Assembly (NCBI GenBank): GCA_002306315.1
Contig: DBRK01000027.1
Location: 40,428-52,889, forward strand
Length of the DNA stretch: 12,462 nt
Reading direction: 5' to 3'
Origin: Patescibacteria group bacterium UBA1370
GTDB taxonomy: Bacteria; Patescibacteriota; Microgenomatia; UBA1400; PJMF01
A model generated the notes under the pieces. It made no database searches and was not told the DNA's origin. It saw only the letters and a list, made by a program, of their open reading frames with translations. Made by a program: the position numbers and the translations under genes. Positions 5,103 through 12,178 of the stretch are shown here, one piece after another; the first letter of the stretch is position 1; the number at the start of each line of letters is the position of its first letter.

Positions 5103-6236
5103 ATGGCACTGAAGATAACTGTCCGTCTGAAATTGCCTGCTTTTTTCACTGACCTCGGCGAATTTTTCCGATTTGTACATTTTTATATCCGCAACCGCTT
5201 TTACCGCTGGTTTAGCAAATTTGAGCTTTTTAAGGACATTGTTGTTGATTTTCTCTATCAGAAGCGCGGCAAGTATGTGCGGCCATTCCTGCATTTCGGC
5301 ACGATTGGCCTGCTGTTTTTGGTGATTACGGTCGGGCCGGTGTTATTTGAAAGCAGGGAAGACGAAACGCAGATGCAAGCCACGCAAGGAATTCTCCAGG
5401 CAACGGCTTTTGGCACTGGTTTTGCTACTCAGCAGGCTGAAGAAGTCAAACAGTTCCGCGGCGGGGAAATCATCACCCACGTGGTCTCGGAAGGGGAAAC
5501 GCTCTCCAGTATCGCCGAACGCTATGGTTTGGATGTAACCACCATTCTCTGGGAAAATGACATGACCGAAAAAGACCCTATCAAACCGGGCAAGGAACTG
5601 CGGATTCTGCCGGTGGACGGTGTCCGTCATAAGGTCCAGCGCGGCGAAACCATTTACACTATCGGCAAGCGCTATGGCCTGGAAGGTTCGCAGGTTCAGG
5701 TGATTGTTGACTATCCGTTTAATGAATTTTTGAACGACGAAACTTTTGAACTGGCTACCGGCCAATATGTCATGGTGCCGGACGGTGTGCCGCCGCAGCG
5801 CGGCACCACCACGCCGGCGCCGGCCAGGCGCTACGCAGTGGTCGAGACGCCGGATGCCGGTTCCGTCACCGCCTTTGGGTCCTATGTGTGGCCGGCTGCC
5901 GGCCGTATCACTCAGGGCTACCGGTTTTATCACAAGGCTATCGATATCGCCAACAGCGGCGGCGGCCCGATTCTGGCTGCCGACAGCGGTACCGTGACTG
6001 TAGCCGGCTGGCCTGACAACTGGGGCTACGGCAACCGGGTGATGATTGATCATGGCAACGGCTCGTCCACTCTCTACGCCCACATGAGTGTCATTCAGGT
6101 TTCTCTTGGCCAGCGGGTTAATCGTGGTGATGTCCTTGGACAGATGGGCAGCACCGGCCGGTCTACGGGCACGCACTTACACTTTGAGATCCGCCAGGGT
6201 GGGGTGTTGCTCAACCCAACCGATTACCTGCGCTAG
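5103..6236 (+). CDS. Membrane-anchored LysM / M23-family peptidoglycan endopeptidase
   Basis: 377 residues. A basic, aromatic-rich cytoplasmic segment (1-62) precedes one membrane span (about 63-82). Two LysM-type repeats follow (about 123-170 and 174-227; note GETLSSIAERYG and GETIYTIGKRYG). A Pro/Thr linker (about 228-248) leads to a C-terminal M23 domain (about 258-372). Metal ligands and catalytic residues are complete: H277 and D281 in HKAID, H327 in LYAHMS, and H358/H360 in THLHFE. The usual Gly of the HxGxD motif is Ala. M23 enzymes cut peptide cross-links in the wall, and LysM domains bind its glycan strands, so this protein probably remodels peptidoglycan outside the membrane, during division or appendage assembly. 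All zinc residues are kept, so it is predicted to be an active enzyme rather than an EnvC/NlpD-type activator. No terminator is seen after it. Confidence 0.92.
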   Translation: MALKITVRLKLPAFFTDLGEFFRFVHFYIRNRFYRWFSKFELFKDIVVDFLYQKRGKYVRPFLHFGTIGLLFLVITVGPVLFESREDETQMQATQGILQATAFGTGFATQQAEEVKQFRGGEIITHVVSEGETLSSIAERYGLDVTTILWENDMTEKDPIKPGKELRILPVDGVRHKVQRGETIYTIGKRYGLEGSQVQVIVDYPFNEFLNDETFELATGQYVMVPDGVPPQRGTTTPAPARRYAVVETPDAGSVTAFGSYVWPAAGRITQGYRFYHKAIDIANSGGGPILAADSGTVTVAGWPDNWGYGNRVMIDHGNGSSTLYAHMSVIQVSLGQRVNRGDVLGQMGSTGRSTGTHLHFEIRQGGVLLNPTDYLR

Positions 6237-6287
6237 TTTTCCTTTTCTTACTTATCTGTGTTGTTTTTCTTACCTTTGGCGTTAACA

Positions 6288-7037
6288 ATGGCGAACAATA
6301 TGGCTTCCAATCCCGAAATTGATGGTTTTATTCCTGACGAGGAGTCAAATCAAGATCAAGAACCACAGCAAATGGTTGTGCGGGCTAACAAGTATATTCC
6401 CACTAGTGAGTTGATATTGAGAATGATTGATGCCGAGACGAATGATCCGCTTATTGATGAAGTAAAGGTGAAATTATTGGATAGGCTGCAGCAAATATCC
6501 GGCCGGAATATCATTGTTGACTCAAGATTTGCCAGTCATCGCGATGCTGCTGCTGTGAATGTTTTTGACCAACCGACTCATATTAGTTTTCTTGATAGAG
6601 AGGGAAAAGATGATGGCATGTTGCAACTCCGGGAGGGTGATATTATCCTGACCACCAACAGCGGCAGTACGCTGGGGGAGCTATTGCAGAGATTTTTTCC
6701 GGAAATGATAATTGGCTTGTCAAATCAACCTGATTACATTGCCCTGTTAATGCTGGAGGTGGATGTCAGCCAAGCTGTCAAGGATGTGATTACAAAACTT
6801 GAACCTGATGCCATAGGGGTCTTGACCTATATGGCGGCCTCTGATGAGGAAGGCCTGTCAGTTGACCAGATTGCTAGACATATCGGCCTATCAGCCAATG
6901 AGGTGCGAAACATTTTGCATAAATTAGTTAATACATATGGCATTTTGGTAGCAGAGAAAGGAGAAGCTGAGGCCGGCCCGGTCTTTACATTTGTTTCTCT
7001 GGAAGTTCGCCAGTTGCTGAGACAAGAGTTAGGATAA
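6288..7037 (+). CDS. Unrecognised protein with C-terminal winged-helix-like domain
   Basis: 249 residues from the ATG at 6288. ATG 6300 is an alternative start, and a GTG at 6258 would add ten hydrophobic residues. Residues 1-35 are acidic and Gln/Asn-rich, probably disordered. Residues 36-165 form a mixed alpha/beta region that I do not recognise, including LREGDIILTTNSGSTLGELL at about 114-133. Residues about 172-246 look like a winged helix: a helix (DAIGVLTYMA), then a helix-turn-helix (LSVDQIARHIGLSANEVRNI), then a short wing and a final helix. There is no signal peptide or membrane span, so it is cytoplasmic. It sits between the M23 gene (51-nt gap) and obg, and four 11-bp tandem repeats follow its stop codon. 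A DNA-binding regulator is the simplest reading, but the N-terminal role is unknown. Confidence 0.8.
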   Translation: MANNMASNPEIDGFIPDEESNQDQEPQQMVVRANKYIPTSELILRMIDAETNDPLIDEVKVKLLDRLQQISGRNIIVDSRFASHRDAAAVNVFDQPTHISFLDREGKDDGMLQLREGDIILTTNSGSTLGELLQRFFPEMIIGLSNQPDYIALLMLEVDVSQAVKDVITKLEPDAIGVLTYMAASDEEGLSVDQIARHIGLSANEVRNILHKLVNTYGILVAEKGEAEAGPVFTFVSLEVRQLLRQELG

Positions 7038-7051
7038 CGCCAGGCTGCACC

Positions 7052-7095
7052 ATTGGTGACGCATTGTTGATGCACTGGTGACGAATTGGTGGCGC
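7052..7095. repeat. Four imperfect 11-bp tandem repeats before obg
   Basis: Four back-to-back 11-base units (7052-7062, 7063-7073, 7074-7084, 7085-7095) fit a consensus ATTGGTGACGC with one to three changes each. They lie after the stop of the winged-helix gene and about 70 bases before the obg -10 box. The last unit overlaps the palindrome TGGCGCCA (7090-7097). CATTGG (7051-7056) is also inverted as CCAATG (7095-7100), bracketing the array. An 11-bp period puts all copies on nearly one face of the helix, as in arrays of protein-binding sites. Confidence 0.75.
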
Positions 7096-7165
7096 CAATG
7101 TCTTCCCTAAATTTGCCAACCTCCGCCTCCCCAAATCTGCCCGCCGCCTCTTTTTCATTCCAGGC

Positions 7166-7171
7166 TATAAT
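7166..7171 (+). promoter_or_regulatory. obg -10 box (leaderless layout)
   Basis: A perfect TATAAT ends 8 nt before the obg ATG at 7180, the same distance as for the M23 gene. No clear -35 and no Shine-Dalgarno are present. Confidence 0.6.
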
Positions 7172-7179
7172 AGGTTTAT

Positions 7180-8424
7180 ATGACTGATTTAGTTTCTTTG
7201 ATTCTGCGTGCCGGAGACGGTGGATTGGGTAAAGTCAGCTTTCACCGTGAGAAGTACGTGCTCAAAGGGGGCCCAGATGGCGGCGCCGGCGGCCAGGGCG
7301 GCAATGTTGTTGTTCGCGGCACCAGGTCGGTAGCCACGCTCAAGCCTTATGCAGGCAAGACCAAGTTTGAAGCCCAGGCTGGTGAGCCTGGAGGCAGGCG
7401 AAAAAGATATGGAGGCAAAGGCGAGGACTTGGTTTTGGAAGTGCCGATCGGCACCGAAATTTGGTCAGTCGCCGAGAACGAAACCGCCCGCAAACGGCGG
7501 ATGATCAAGGGAATCAATGAATCCTGGAAAAAAGACGAAATCATCCGCGCAAAATATTATTTAGAAAAAGAAGGCCAAGCCCCGCCGCCCCAGGAGGAAG
7601 ATCTGTGGTTGACGGCGCTAGGCGGTGAGGCGGTGGCAGAACCAGTGGAAGAGTTGCTCGGCGGGGCACATCAGTCGCCGCAAAAGGTGTTGTTGGGCAC
7701 GATTCTGGAGGAAGGACAGGAGATCTTGGTTTGCCAGGGTGGCTTTGGCGGTCGTGGCAATGTGGTTTTCAAAGGTCCAGCCAACACCACGCCCCTGGAA
7801 GCTGAGTACGGCGCTCCGGGGGAAAAGCGCCTGGTTGTTTTTGAACTCAAGTTGCTGGCTGATGTTGGGCTAGTGGGCTTCCCGAATGCCGGGAAAAGCA
7901 CTCTATTATCCCGGATTACCAAGGCGCAGCCGAAAATAGCCAATTACCCGTTTACAACAATTGAGCCGAATTTAGGCATTCTCACCGCTGAGGAACGCGA
8001 CCGGGAAATGCAAGAGGTGGTGGTGGCTGATATCCCCGGATTAATCGAGGGAGCAAGCGCCGGCAAAGGCCTGGGATTTGATTTTCTCAGACATATAGAG
8101 AACACCAGTATGCTGCTGTTTGTCTTGGCTTTGGATGAAAGCCTGGTTTTTGATGAAACACTTACTCCGGCGACCAAAGCAGAACGGCTGCATGAGCAAT
8201 TTCTCAGTTTGCAAAAAGAGTTGGCTGCGCATGGCAAGATATTGACCGAAAAACCATACCGGGTCAGTGTCAACAAAATCGACCTTTATCCGCCGGAGCT
8301 GCGCCAGGAGATTATGCGCTTGTTCACCGAAAGAGGCGAAGAGGTGGTGTTATTCAGTGGCGCCACCGGAGAAGGTTTGCCGGAGTTGAAACGCGTTGTT
8401 TTTGATCTGGTGGGAAAGCGTTAA
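7180..8424 (+). CDS. obg: GTPase Obg/CgtA, with enlarged Obg domain
   Basis: 414 residues. The glycine-rich N-terminal Obg fold is clear (AGDGGLGKVSFHREKY, GGPDGGAGGQGGN, then GGFGGRGN at about 187-194). The GTPase domain follows with G1 GFPNAGKS (233-240), G2 in YPFTT (about 256-260), G3 DIPG (284-287), G4 NKID (365-368) and G5 SGA (393-395). Obg is an essential ribosome-associated GTPase that acts in large-subunit maturation and stress responses. The protein ends right after the G domain, without the OCT domain of Bacillus Obg or the acidic tail of E. coli ObgE. Between VPIGTEIW (about 88-95) and GQEILVCQGG (about 179-188) there are roughly 80 residues, where E. coli ObgE has about a dozen. 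All GTP-binding motifs are intact. A shared hairpin terminator follows. Confidence 0.96.
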   Translation: MTDLVSLILRAGDGGLGKVSFHREKYVLKGGPDGGAGGQGGNVVVRGTRSVATLKPYAGKTKFEAQAGEPGGRRKRYGGKGEDLVLEVPIGTEIWSVAENETARKRRMIKGINESWKKDEIIRAKYYLEKEGQAPPPQEEDLWLTALGGEAVAEPVEELLGGAHQSPQKVLLGTILEEGQEILVCQGGFGGRGNVVFKGPANTTPLEAEYGAPGEKRLVVFELKLLADVGLVGFPNAGKSTLLSRITKAQPKIANYPFTTIEPNLGILTAEERDREMQEVVVADIPGLIEGASAGKGLGFDFLRHIENTSMLLFVLALDESLVFDETLTPATKAERLHEQFLSLQKELAAHGKILTEKPYRVSVNKIDLYPPELRQEIMRLFTERGEEVVLFSGATGEGLPELKRVVFDLVGKR

Positions 8425-8456
8425 GCCGCCAAGATCTGCTTAGGATTGCAGTAGCA

Positions 8457-8484
8457 AACAACCCAGCTTTTCAGCTGGGTTGTT
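8457..8484. terminator. Bidirectional terminator between obg and the ligase/TPR gene
   Basis: AACAACCCAGCT (8457-8468) and AGCTGGGTTGTT (8473-8484) form a perfect 12-bp stem with a TTTC loop. It lies between two convergent genes (obg stop at 8424, minus-strand stop at 8507), so it probably ends both transcripts. The T-tails are modest (GAGTTTT on the plus strand, TTGCT on the minus). Confidence 0.75.
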
Positions 8485-8506
8485 GAGTTTTCCAACCATG
8501 CCCTGG

Positions 8507-10657
8507 TTATTCACCGCTGTTGGCGGGGGTTTCCGGGCTGGCAACCGGTTGCTCCGGAGTTGTAGTTCCGGTGCCGGCGCCGGCTGCCTCATCAATCTCT
8601 GTGGCCGGAGCGTTGTTGAGATCGATATTTTGACTGCTGTCCAGCACTTCGTTTTCCGGGCGCAGGTTTTGTTCAATCAAGGAAGGCGTGCTTTGATTCT
8701 GGGTACTGCCTTCGCCCTCTTGGCCGGCGGCTTCTGTGCCTTCACCGGCGACAATGCGGTTTTCCAATTCTTCCAATTCCCCCGTGACTTTAGTGTAGTC
8801 CTCCGAGTTGGCGTCAAGCAAGGCCAGCACCTGTTGGTAAGCAGATTTAGCTTGCTCAAGTTGGTTCATTCCTTTGAGTGCAATAGCTAAGTTGTAGTAG
8901 GAATTGGCAAAGTCTGGCTTAATTTGTACGGTTTGTTCAAAGATGCCGGCTGCCTGAGCAAATTGTTCTTGCCTCAGGAAGATGCCGCCCAGGGCAATCC
9001 GTAGGTTCGGATCCATCGGGTTGGTCTCGATGGCATTGACATAAGCTTGAATAGCCCAGTTTTCCGCCTCATCGGTGGCGCCGATCATGTTTTCATAAAT
9101 CCTAGCCAGCATCAGCCAGTTGTTAGTGTCGCCGGGATCGAGGATAGTAGCCGCCCGAGCTTCATTGATAGATTGCTGGAGCAGGGCAGTGACTTGCTGC
9201 TTGTCCTGGTCGGTAGCATCCACCTTGTTAGACAAGGCAATGGCGATGAGCAGGTTGGTTAGCGAGTACTGGCGTCGGAAAGTATCCAGGTACGGATTAA
9301 GGGCAACCGCCCGACGTTGGGTTTCGTAGGTAGTGACCGCATCGTCGCGGAGCGCGGCTTTGGCGGCTTCATTCATGTAATAAAAAGCCGCGTAAGTCCG
9401 ACCGGTCAGATAGGTCAGGAAAATTGCCCCAACCAGCAACAGCGCAGCTAATGCGTTGAAGGGTGAGACAAATTGCTGGTTTTGGCGGGCAAAATTGGCC
9501 TCAGCGTAAGCATCTGCCTTAGAGCGGTTGGTAAGTTTGGCTGTTAAGGCATGAAGTTGTAGCACCGGCAGTTTAGCTTGTTCGGCAGCAGCCAAAGCAG
9601 CTGCCACCACTGCAAACAGCGCTAACAAAACCACGTTGGATGGCAGGGTCAGCTGCATCACCAGCATAGCCAAGAGCATCCAAACCAACGGTTTGTTTTC
9701 CCGATTAACGCTTTTTACAAATCGAATCAGGCGATAAGCGATGAATAACCAGGCAAAAAGCCCGAGGAATCCCATGATGGTCAACAGCGTCATTGGCAAG
9801 TTGGCTGCTTGGGTGAAGGGCACATTCCAGTATTGCTGGCCATTGACCCAAAGCGGCTTGAAGCGGTTGTAGTTGTTGGCATAGCTTTCTGGTCCGACCC
9901 CGATTAAAGCTGTGGCCGGATAACGGATGGCGTCAAGTGCCACCGACCAGCTGGCGGTAAAGGAGGGCAGAATGAGCTGCGCCGGCTTGCCCGGCAACAT
10001 GTTGTAGGTATAAACGATGGCGGAAATAGCCAACACAGGCAATAAAGCCGCATGGACCCGGTCAAGCTTCTTGGTAATCATGGCTTGGGCTACCAACCCC
10101 ACAACAGCCACCAGAGCCAGTTGCAGGGCAATCAACGGCGAGCCGGTGACGTTAAACAGGAAATTGTCAGGCAGATTCAAGCCGATGAGGCTATTTAACC
10201 ACTGGGCGGGACCGAAGCCGGCGAGCTGGAGTAGGCTTAACACAAACACCGCGACCGGAATTCCAGCCACCACCAGCAACACCAGCCGGGTGTTTTTTTG
10301 CGGTAGCAAGGTGCCACCGACCAGGGCGATCACTACTGCACTGAGAAGCACACCGCCGGTACCGAGCAGGTTTTCAACGGGATATGAATTCGTTAAGAAG
10401 GTAGACAACAGAGCACTGAGGCCAAAAATCGCCAGCGGCAAGGTCAGTGGGCTGACAATGATGTCAAAGCTGCTGCGCTTGATTGACCGGATCAGAAAAA
10501 GAATTGTAGTCAACAAGGCAACCGCAAACAGGCTATAGACCTTGCTGTGAGTAATAAAAGCATCGGTAAAAGGCAAAATCTGCAAGCTGATCAACACCAT
10601 GCCCCCCAGCAGTGTAATCAGTGATAGTTTTCGGAAGGACAGAGGTTTTTTCGACAT
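8507..10657 (-). CDS. O-antigen-ligase/polymerase-like multi-pass membrane protein with C-terminal TPR domain
   Basis: 716 residues. The N-terminal ~420 residues hold about ten to eleven hydrophobic spans (for example about 12-32, 40-57, 68-88, 104-118, 125-145, 172-194, 203-219, 290-311, 325-358, 401-417). A soluble loop at about 220-288 carries a GVGPESYANNYNRF segment typical of the Wzy/WaaL/PglL family. Residues about 430-615 form tandem TPRs (note NWLMLARIYENM, LRIALGGIFLRQEQFAQAAG, NSYYNLAIALKGMNQLEQAK). The last ~80 residues are Gly/Thr/Glu/Pro-rich and disordered. Family members transfer or polymerise lipid-linked glycans on the outer face of the cytoplasmic membrane, to lipid A, another glycan, or pilin (PglL/PilO). 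It is divergent from a pilin operon, so pilin or surface glycosylation is possible but unproven. ATG 10657 is the only good start. Confidence 0.85.
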   Translation of the reverse strand: MSKKPLSFRKLSLITLLGGMVLISLQILPFTDAFITHSKVYSLFAVALLTTILFLIRSIKRSSFDIIVSPLTLPLAIFGLSALLSTFLTNSYPVENLLGTGGVLLSAVVIALVGGTLLPQKNTRLVLLVVAGIPVAVFVLSLLQLAGFGPAQWLNSLIGLNLPDNFLFNVTGSPLIALQLALVAVVGLVAQAMITKKLDRVHAALLPVLAISAIVYTYNMLPGKPAQLILPSFTASWSVALDAIRYPATALIGVGPESYANNYNRFKPLWVNGQQYWNVPFTQAANLPMTLLTIMGFLGLFAWLFIAYRLIRFVKSVNRENKPLVWMLLAMLVMQLTLPSNVVLLALFAVVAAALAAAEQAKLPVLQLHALTAKLTNRSKADAYAEANFARQNQQFVSPFNALAALLLVGAIFLTYLTGRTYAAFYYMNEAAKAALRDDAVTTYETQRRAVALNPYLDTFRRQYSLTNLLIAIALSNKVDATDQDKQQVTALLQQSINEARAATILDPGDTNNWLMLARIYENMIGATDEAENWAIQAYVNAIETNPMDPNLRIALGGIFLRQEQFAQAAGIFEQTVQIKPDFANSYYNLAIALKGMNQLEQAKSAYQQVLALLDANSEDYTKVTGELEELENRIVAGEGTEAAGQEGEGSTQNQSTPSLIEQNLRPENEVLDSSQNIDLNNAPATEIDEAAGAGTGTTTPEQPVASPETPANSGE

Positions 10658-10704
10658 GGTTTTTTGCCAAATTACTACTTTTTAAGAGCTTCAGTACACC
10701 TTTC

Positions 10705-10734
10705 ATTAAAGCAGTTTTCCAGGCTATTTGTAAA
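10705..10734 (-). promoter_or_regulatory. Candidate promoter of the ligase/TPR gene
   Basis: On the minus strand TTTACA (10729-10734) and TGC-TTTAAT (the hexamer at 10705-10710, with an extended -10 TG) are 18 nt apart. This would give a leader of about 40 nt before the ATG at 10657. Confidence 0.45.
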
Positions 10735-10750
10735 GTAGGAAGCGGGGAAG

Positions 10751-10778
10751 TGAACAGCTAAACAAATTAGTGTATTAT
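10751..10778 (+). promoter_or_regulatory. Promoter of the pilin operon (leaderless layout)
   Basis: TATTAT (10773-10778), preceded directly by TG, ends 8 nt before the first pilin ATG at 10787. TGAACA (10751-10756, 16-nt spacer) is a fair -35. There is no Shine-Dalgarno before this first gene, unlike the two genes that follow in the operon. Confidence 0.55.
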
Positions 10779-10786
10779 GGAAATAT

Positions 10787-11476
10787 ATGCCAGCCGCCAA
10801 AACTGCCCGCAACAGCGGTATTTCCATGACAGAAGTCTTGGTGGTGGTGGGCATTATTGGGGTTTTGTTTGTGGCTTTGATGGCGGCTTTTAACCGCAAT
10901 CAACTGGGTCGCGCCAGGGATGCCACCCGCAAGGATGATCTCAAGAGGCTTAAAAACGCATTTGAAGAATACTATAACGATAACAGCTGTTATCCGGCGC
11001 GGGATATTTTGCTGACCTGCAACGGTGATGGCTTGCGCCCGTATCTCAGCTCCATTCCCTGTGACCCGACCGGCCAACCCTATGTTTATATGCCGTATCC
11101 ATCTTTTTCCGACACCTGCAGCGGTTACAGGATTTATTCAATTATGGAATGGGAAAGCGACCCGGTGATCGAGGAGCTTAATTGTAAGGGCGGCTGTGGT
11201 TTGCCGGCTGACGACATTGCTGGACAGGGAGCCATTTATGACGCCGAAGACTATAGTTACGGGGTTTCTGAGGGAGTGCCGGTGAGTTACCGGAATTTAA
11301 GTCAGGCGGGACAGATTAATTACTGTTGTCCGGAAAATGGTCAGGGGGACTGTCAATCATATGATTCCGGCGGTTGTTCAGGTGCCCCGTCATCTCATTT
11401 TTGGTCAACAATAGAAGCTTGCCGTCAAAATACTCCTTGCGGAATCGACGAACCTTCGGGAGAAGCGGCAGATTAA
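10787..11476 (+). CDS. Cysteine-rich type IV pilin / pseudopilin (first of three)
   Basis: 229 residues. A short basic leader (MPAAKTARNSG) ends in Gly11. The prepilin-peptidase site is G-ISMTE, with Glu at mature position +5 (E16), followed by the hydrophobic helix (about 17-34). A charged helix with RARDATRKDDLKRLKNAF and then YYNDNSCYP places it in the GspG/major-pilin-like group. The C-terminal globular part (about 65-229) is unusual, with 12 cysteines (including a CC pair at 180-181) and many Gly/Ser/Tyr residues, suggesting several disulfides outside the cell. After leader cleavage by a prepilin peptidase (not in this window) it would be assembled into a pilus or pseudopilus used for adhesion, motility, secretion or DNA uptake. 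Its stop codon overlaps the ribosome-binding site of the next gene, indicating an operon. Confidence 0.9.
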   Translation: MPAAKTARNSGISMTEVLVVVGIIGVLFVALMAAFNRNQLGRARDATRKDDLKRLKNAFEEYYNDNSCYPARDILLTCNGDGLRPYLSSIPCDPTGQPYVYMPYPSFSDTCSGYRIYSIMEWESDPVIEELNCKGGCGLPADDIAGQGAIYDAEDYSYGVSEGVPVSYRNLSQAGQINYCCPENGQGDCQSYDSGGCSGAPSSHFWSTIEACRQNTPCGIDEPSGEAAD

Positions 11477-11480
11477 GGAG
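11475..11480 (+). promoter_or_regulatory. Shine-Dalgarno of the second pilin gene
   Basis: AAGGAG sits 5 nt before the ATG at 11486 and overlaps the TAA stop of the first pilin (11474-11476). It fixes the start at 11486 over the in-frame ATG at 11501 and suggests coupled translation. Confidence 0.8.
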
Positions 11481-11485
11481 AAAAT

Positions 11486-12127
11486 ATGCAACTACATCAT
11501 ATGAAATCAGGGCTAACATTAAACAGACGCCGCAACCATGGTTTTACTTTACTCGAATTGCTGGTAGTAATGGTGATTATCGGACTCCTAGCTGCTATCG
11601 GCATCGGCGGCCTGATCAGTTCTCAGCAAAAAGGTCGGGATGCCCGGCGTAAACAAGATTTGGAATCTATTAAAACTGCGCTTGAAGTGTATTACAACGA
11701 CTATGGATTTTATCCTCAAAGCAGCGCTGATGGCCGCATTGCAGGTTGTGGAGCGACTGCCGATCAACCGTGCGATTGGGGCGGTCCTTTCCAGGCGGCA
11801 GCCACTTACATGGTCCAGCTTCCCCAAGACCCGGTGGATGGAAAACAGTATTACTATTTCTACAATGACAGCAATAAGTCATATCAGCTTTATGCCGAAC
11901 TTGAGAATAAAAAAGACAAAGATTTGCAGCATTATGGCAAAGATGCAGACAGCGGACAGGTGATGATCTATGACACCGCCTGTGGCGGGTCAGCCTGTGA
12001 TTGCGGAGAGGGTTCTGGTTCTATTTGCAATTATGGAATTGGCAGCAGCAACGTACCAATGCCGACTCCAAATGCCACTGCCACTGAAATTGATCCGAGT
12101 TCTATTCCAGAAATACCACTTGATTAA
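11486..12127 (+). CDS. Type IV pilin / pseudopilin, GspG-like (second of three)
   Basis: 213 residues. The leader ends in RRRNHG (Gly19). The mature protein starts FTLLELLVVM, with Glu at +5 (E24) and a long hydrophobic helix (about 20-45). The ARRKQDLESIKTALEVYYND segment and YGFYP follow, a signature of T2SS-G/major-pilin-like proteins. The globular part has six cysteines, four of them in a tight Gly-rich loop at about 166-181 (ACGGSACDCG and CNYG). A Pro/Thr tail ends the protein. Its N-terminal third closely matches the third pilin of the operon, so the genes probably arose by duplication, with the C-terminal domains diverging. The likely role is as a pilus or pseudopilus subunit at the cell surface. 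Confidence 0.93.
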   Translation: MQLHHMKSGLTLNRRRNHGFTLLELLVVMVIIGLLAAIGIGGLISSQQKGRDARRKQDLESIKTALEVYYNDYGFYPQSSADGRIAGCGATADQPCDWGGPFQAAATYMVQLPQDPVDGKQYYYFYNDSNKSYQLYAELENKKDKDLQHYGKDADSGQVMIYDTACGGSACDCGEGSGSICNYGIGSSNVPMPTPNATATEIDPSSIPEIPLD

Positions 12128-12168
12128 GGGGTCAGTTAAAGAAAGCAACGCCAAATATTTATTACTAC

Positions 12169-12174
12169 AAAGGA
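12169..12174 (+). promoter_or_regulatory. Shine-Dalgarno of the third pilin gene
   Basis: AAAGGA lies 4 nt before the ATG at 12179, favouring that start over the adjacent in-frame ATG at 12176, which would leave 1 nt. Confidence 0.6.
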
Positions 12175-12178
12175 AATG

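Noticed and set aside
5343..6176. 277-codon minus-strand frame opposite the M23 gene
   Set aside because: Shadow of a GC-biased coding strand; the sense frame has intact LysM and M23 motifs.
7052..7095. CRISPR array
   Set aside because: Units are only 11 bp with no spacers between them, and no cas genes are present.
10017..10538. 173-codon plus-strand frame opposite the ligase/TPR gene
   Set aside because: Ser/Thr/Ala/Arg-rich antisense of a membrane-protein gene; no start signal or known motif.
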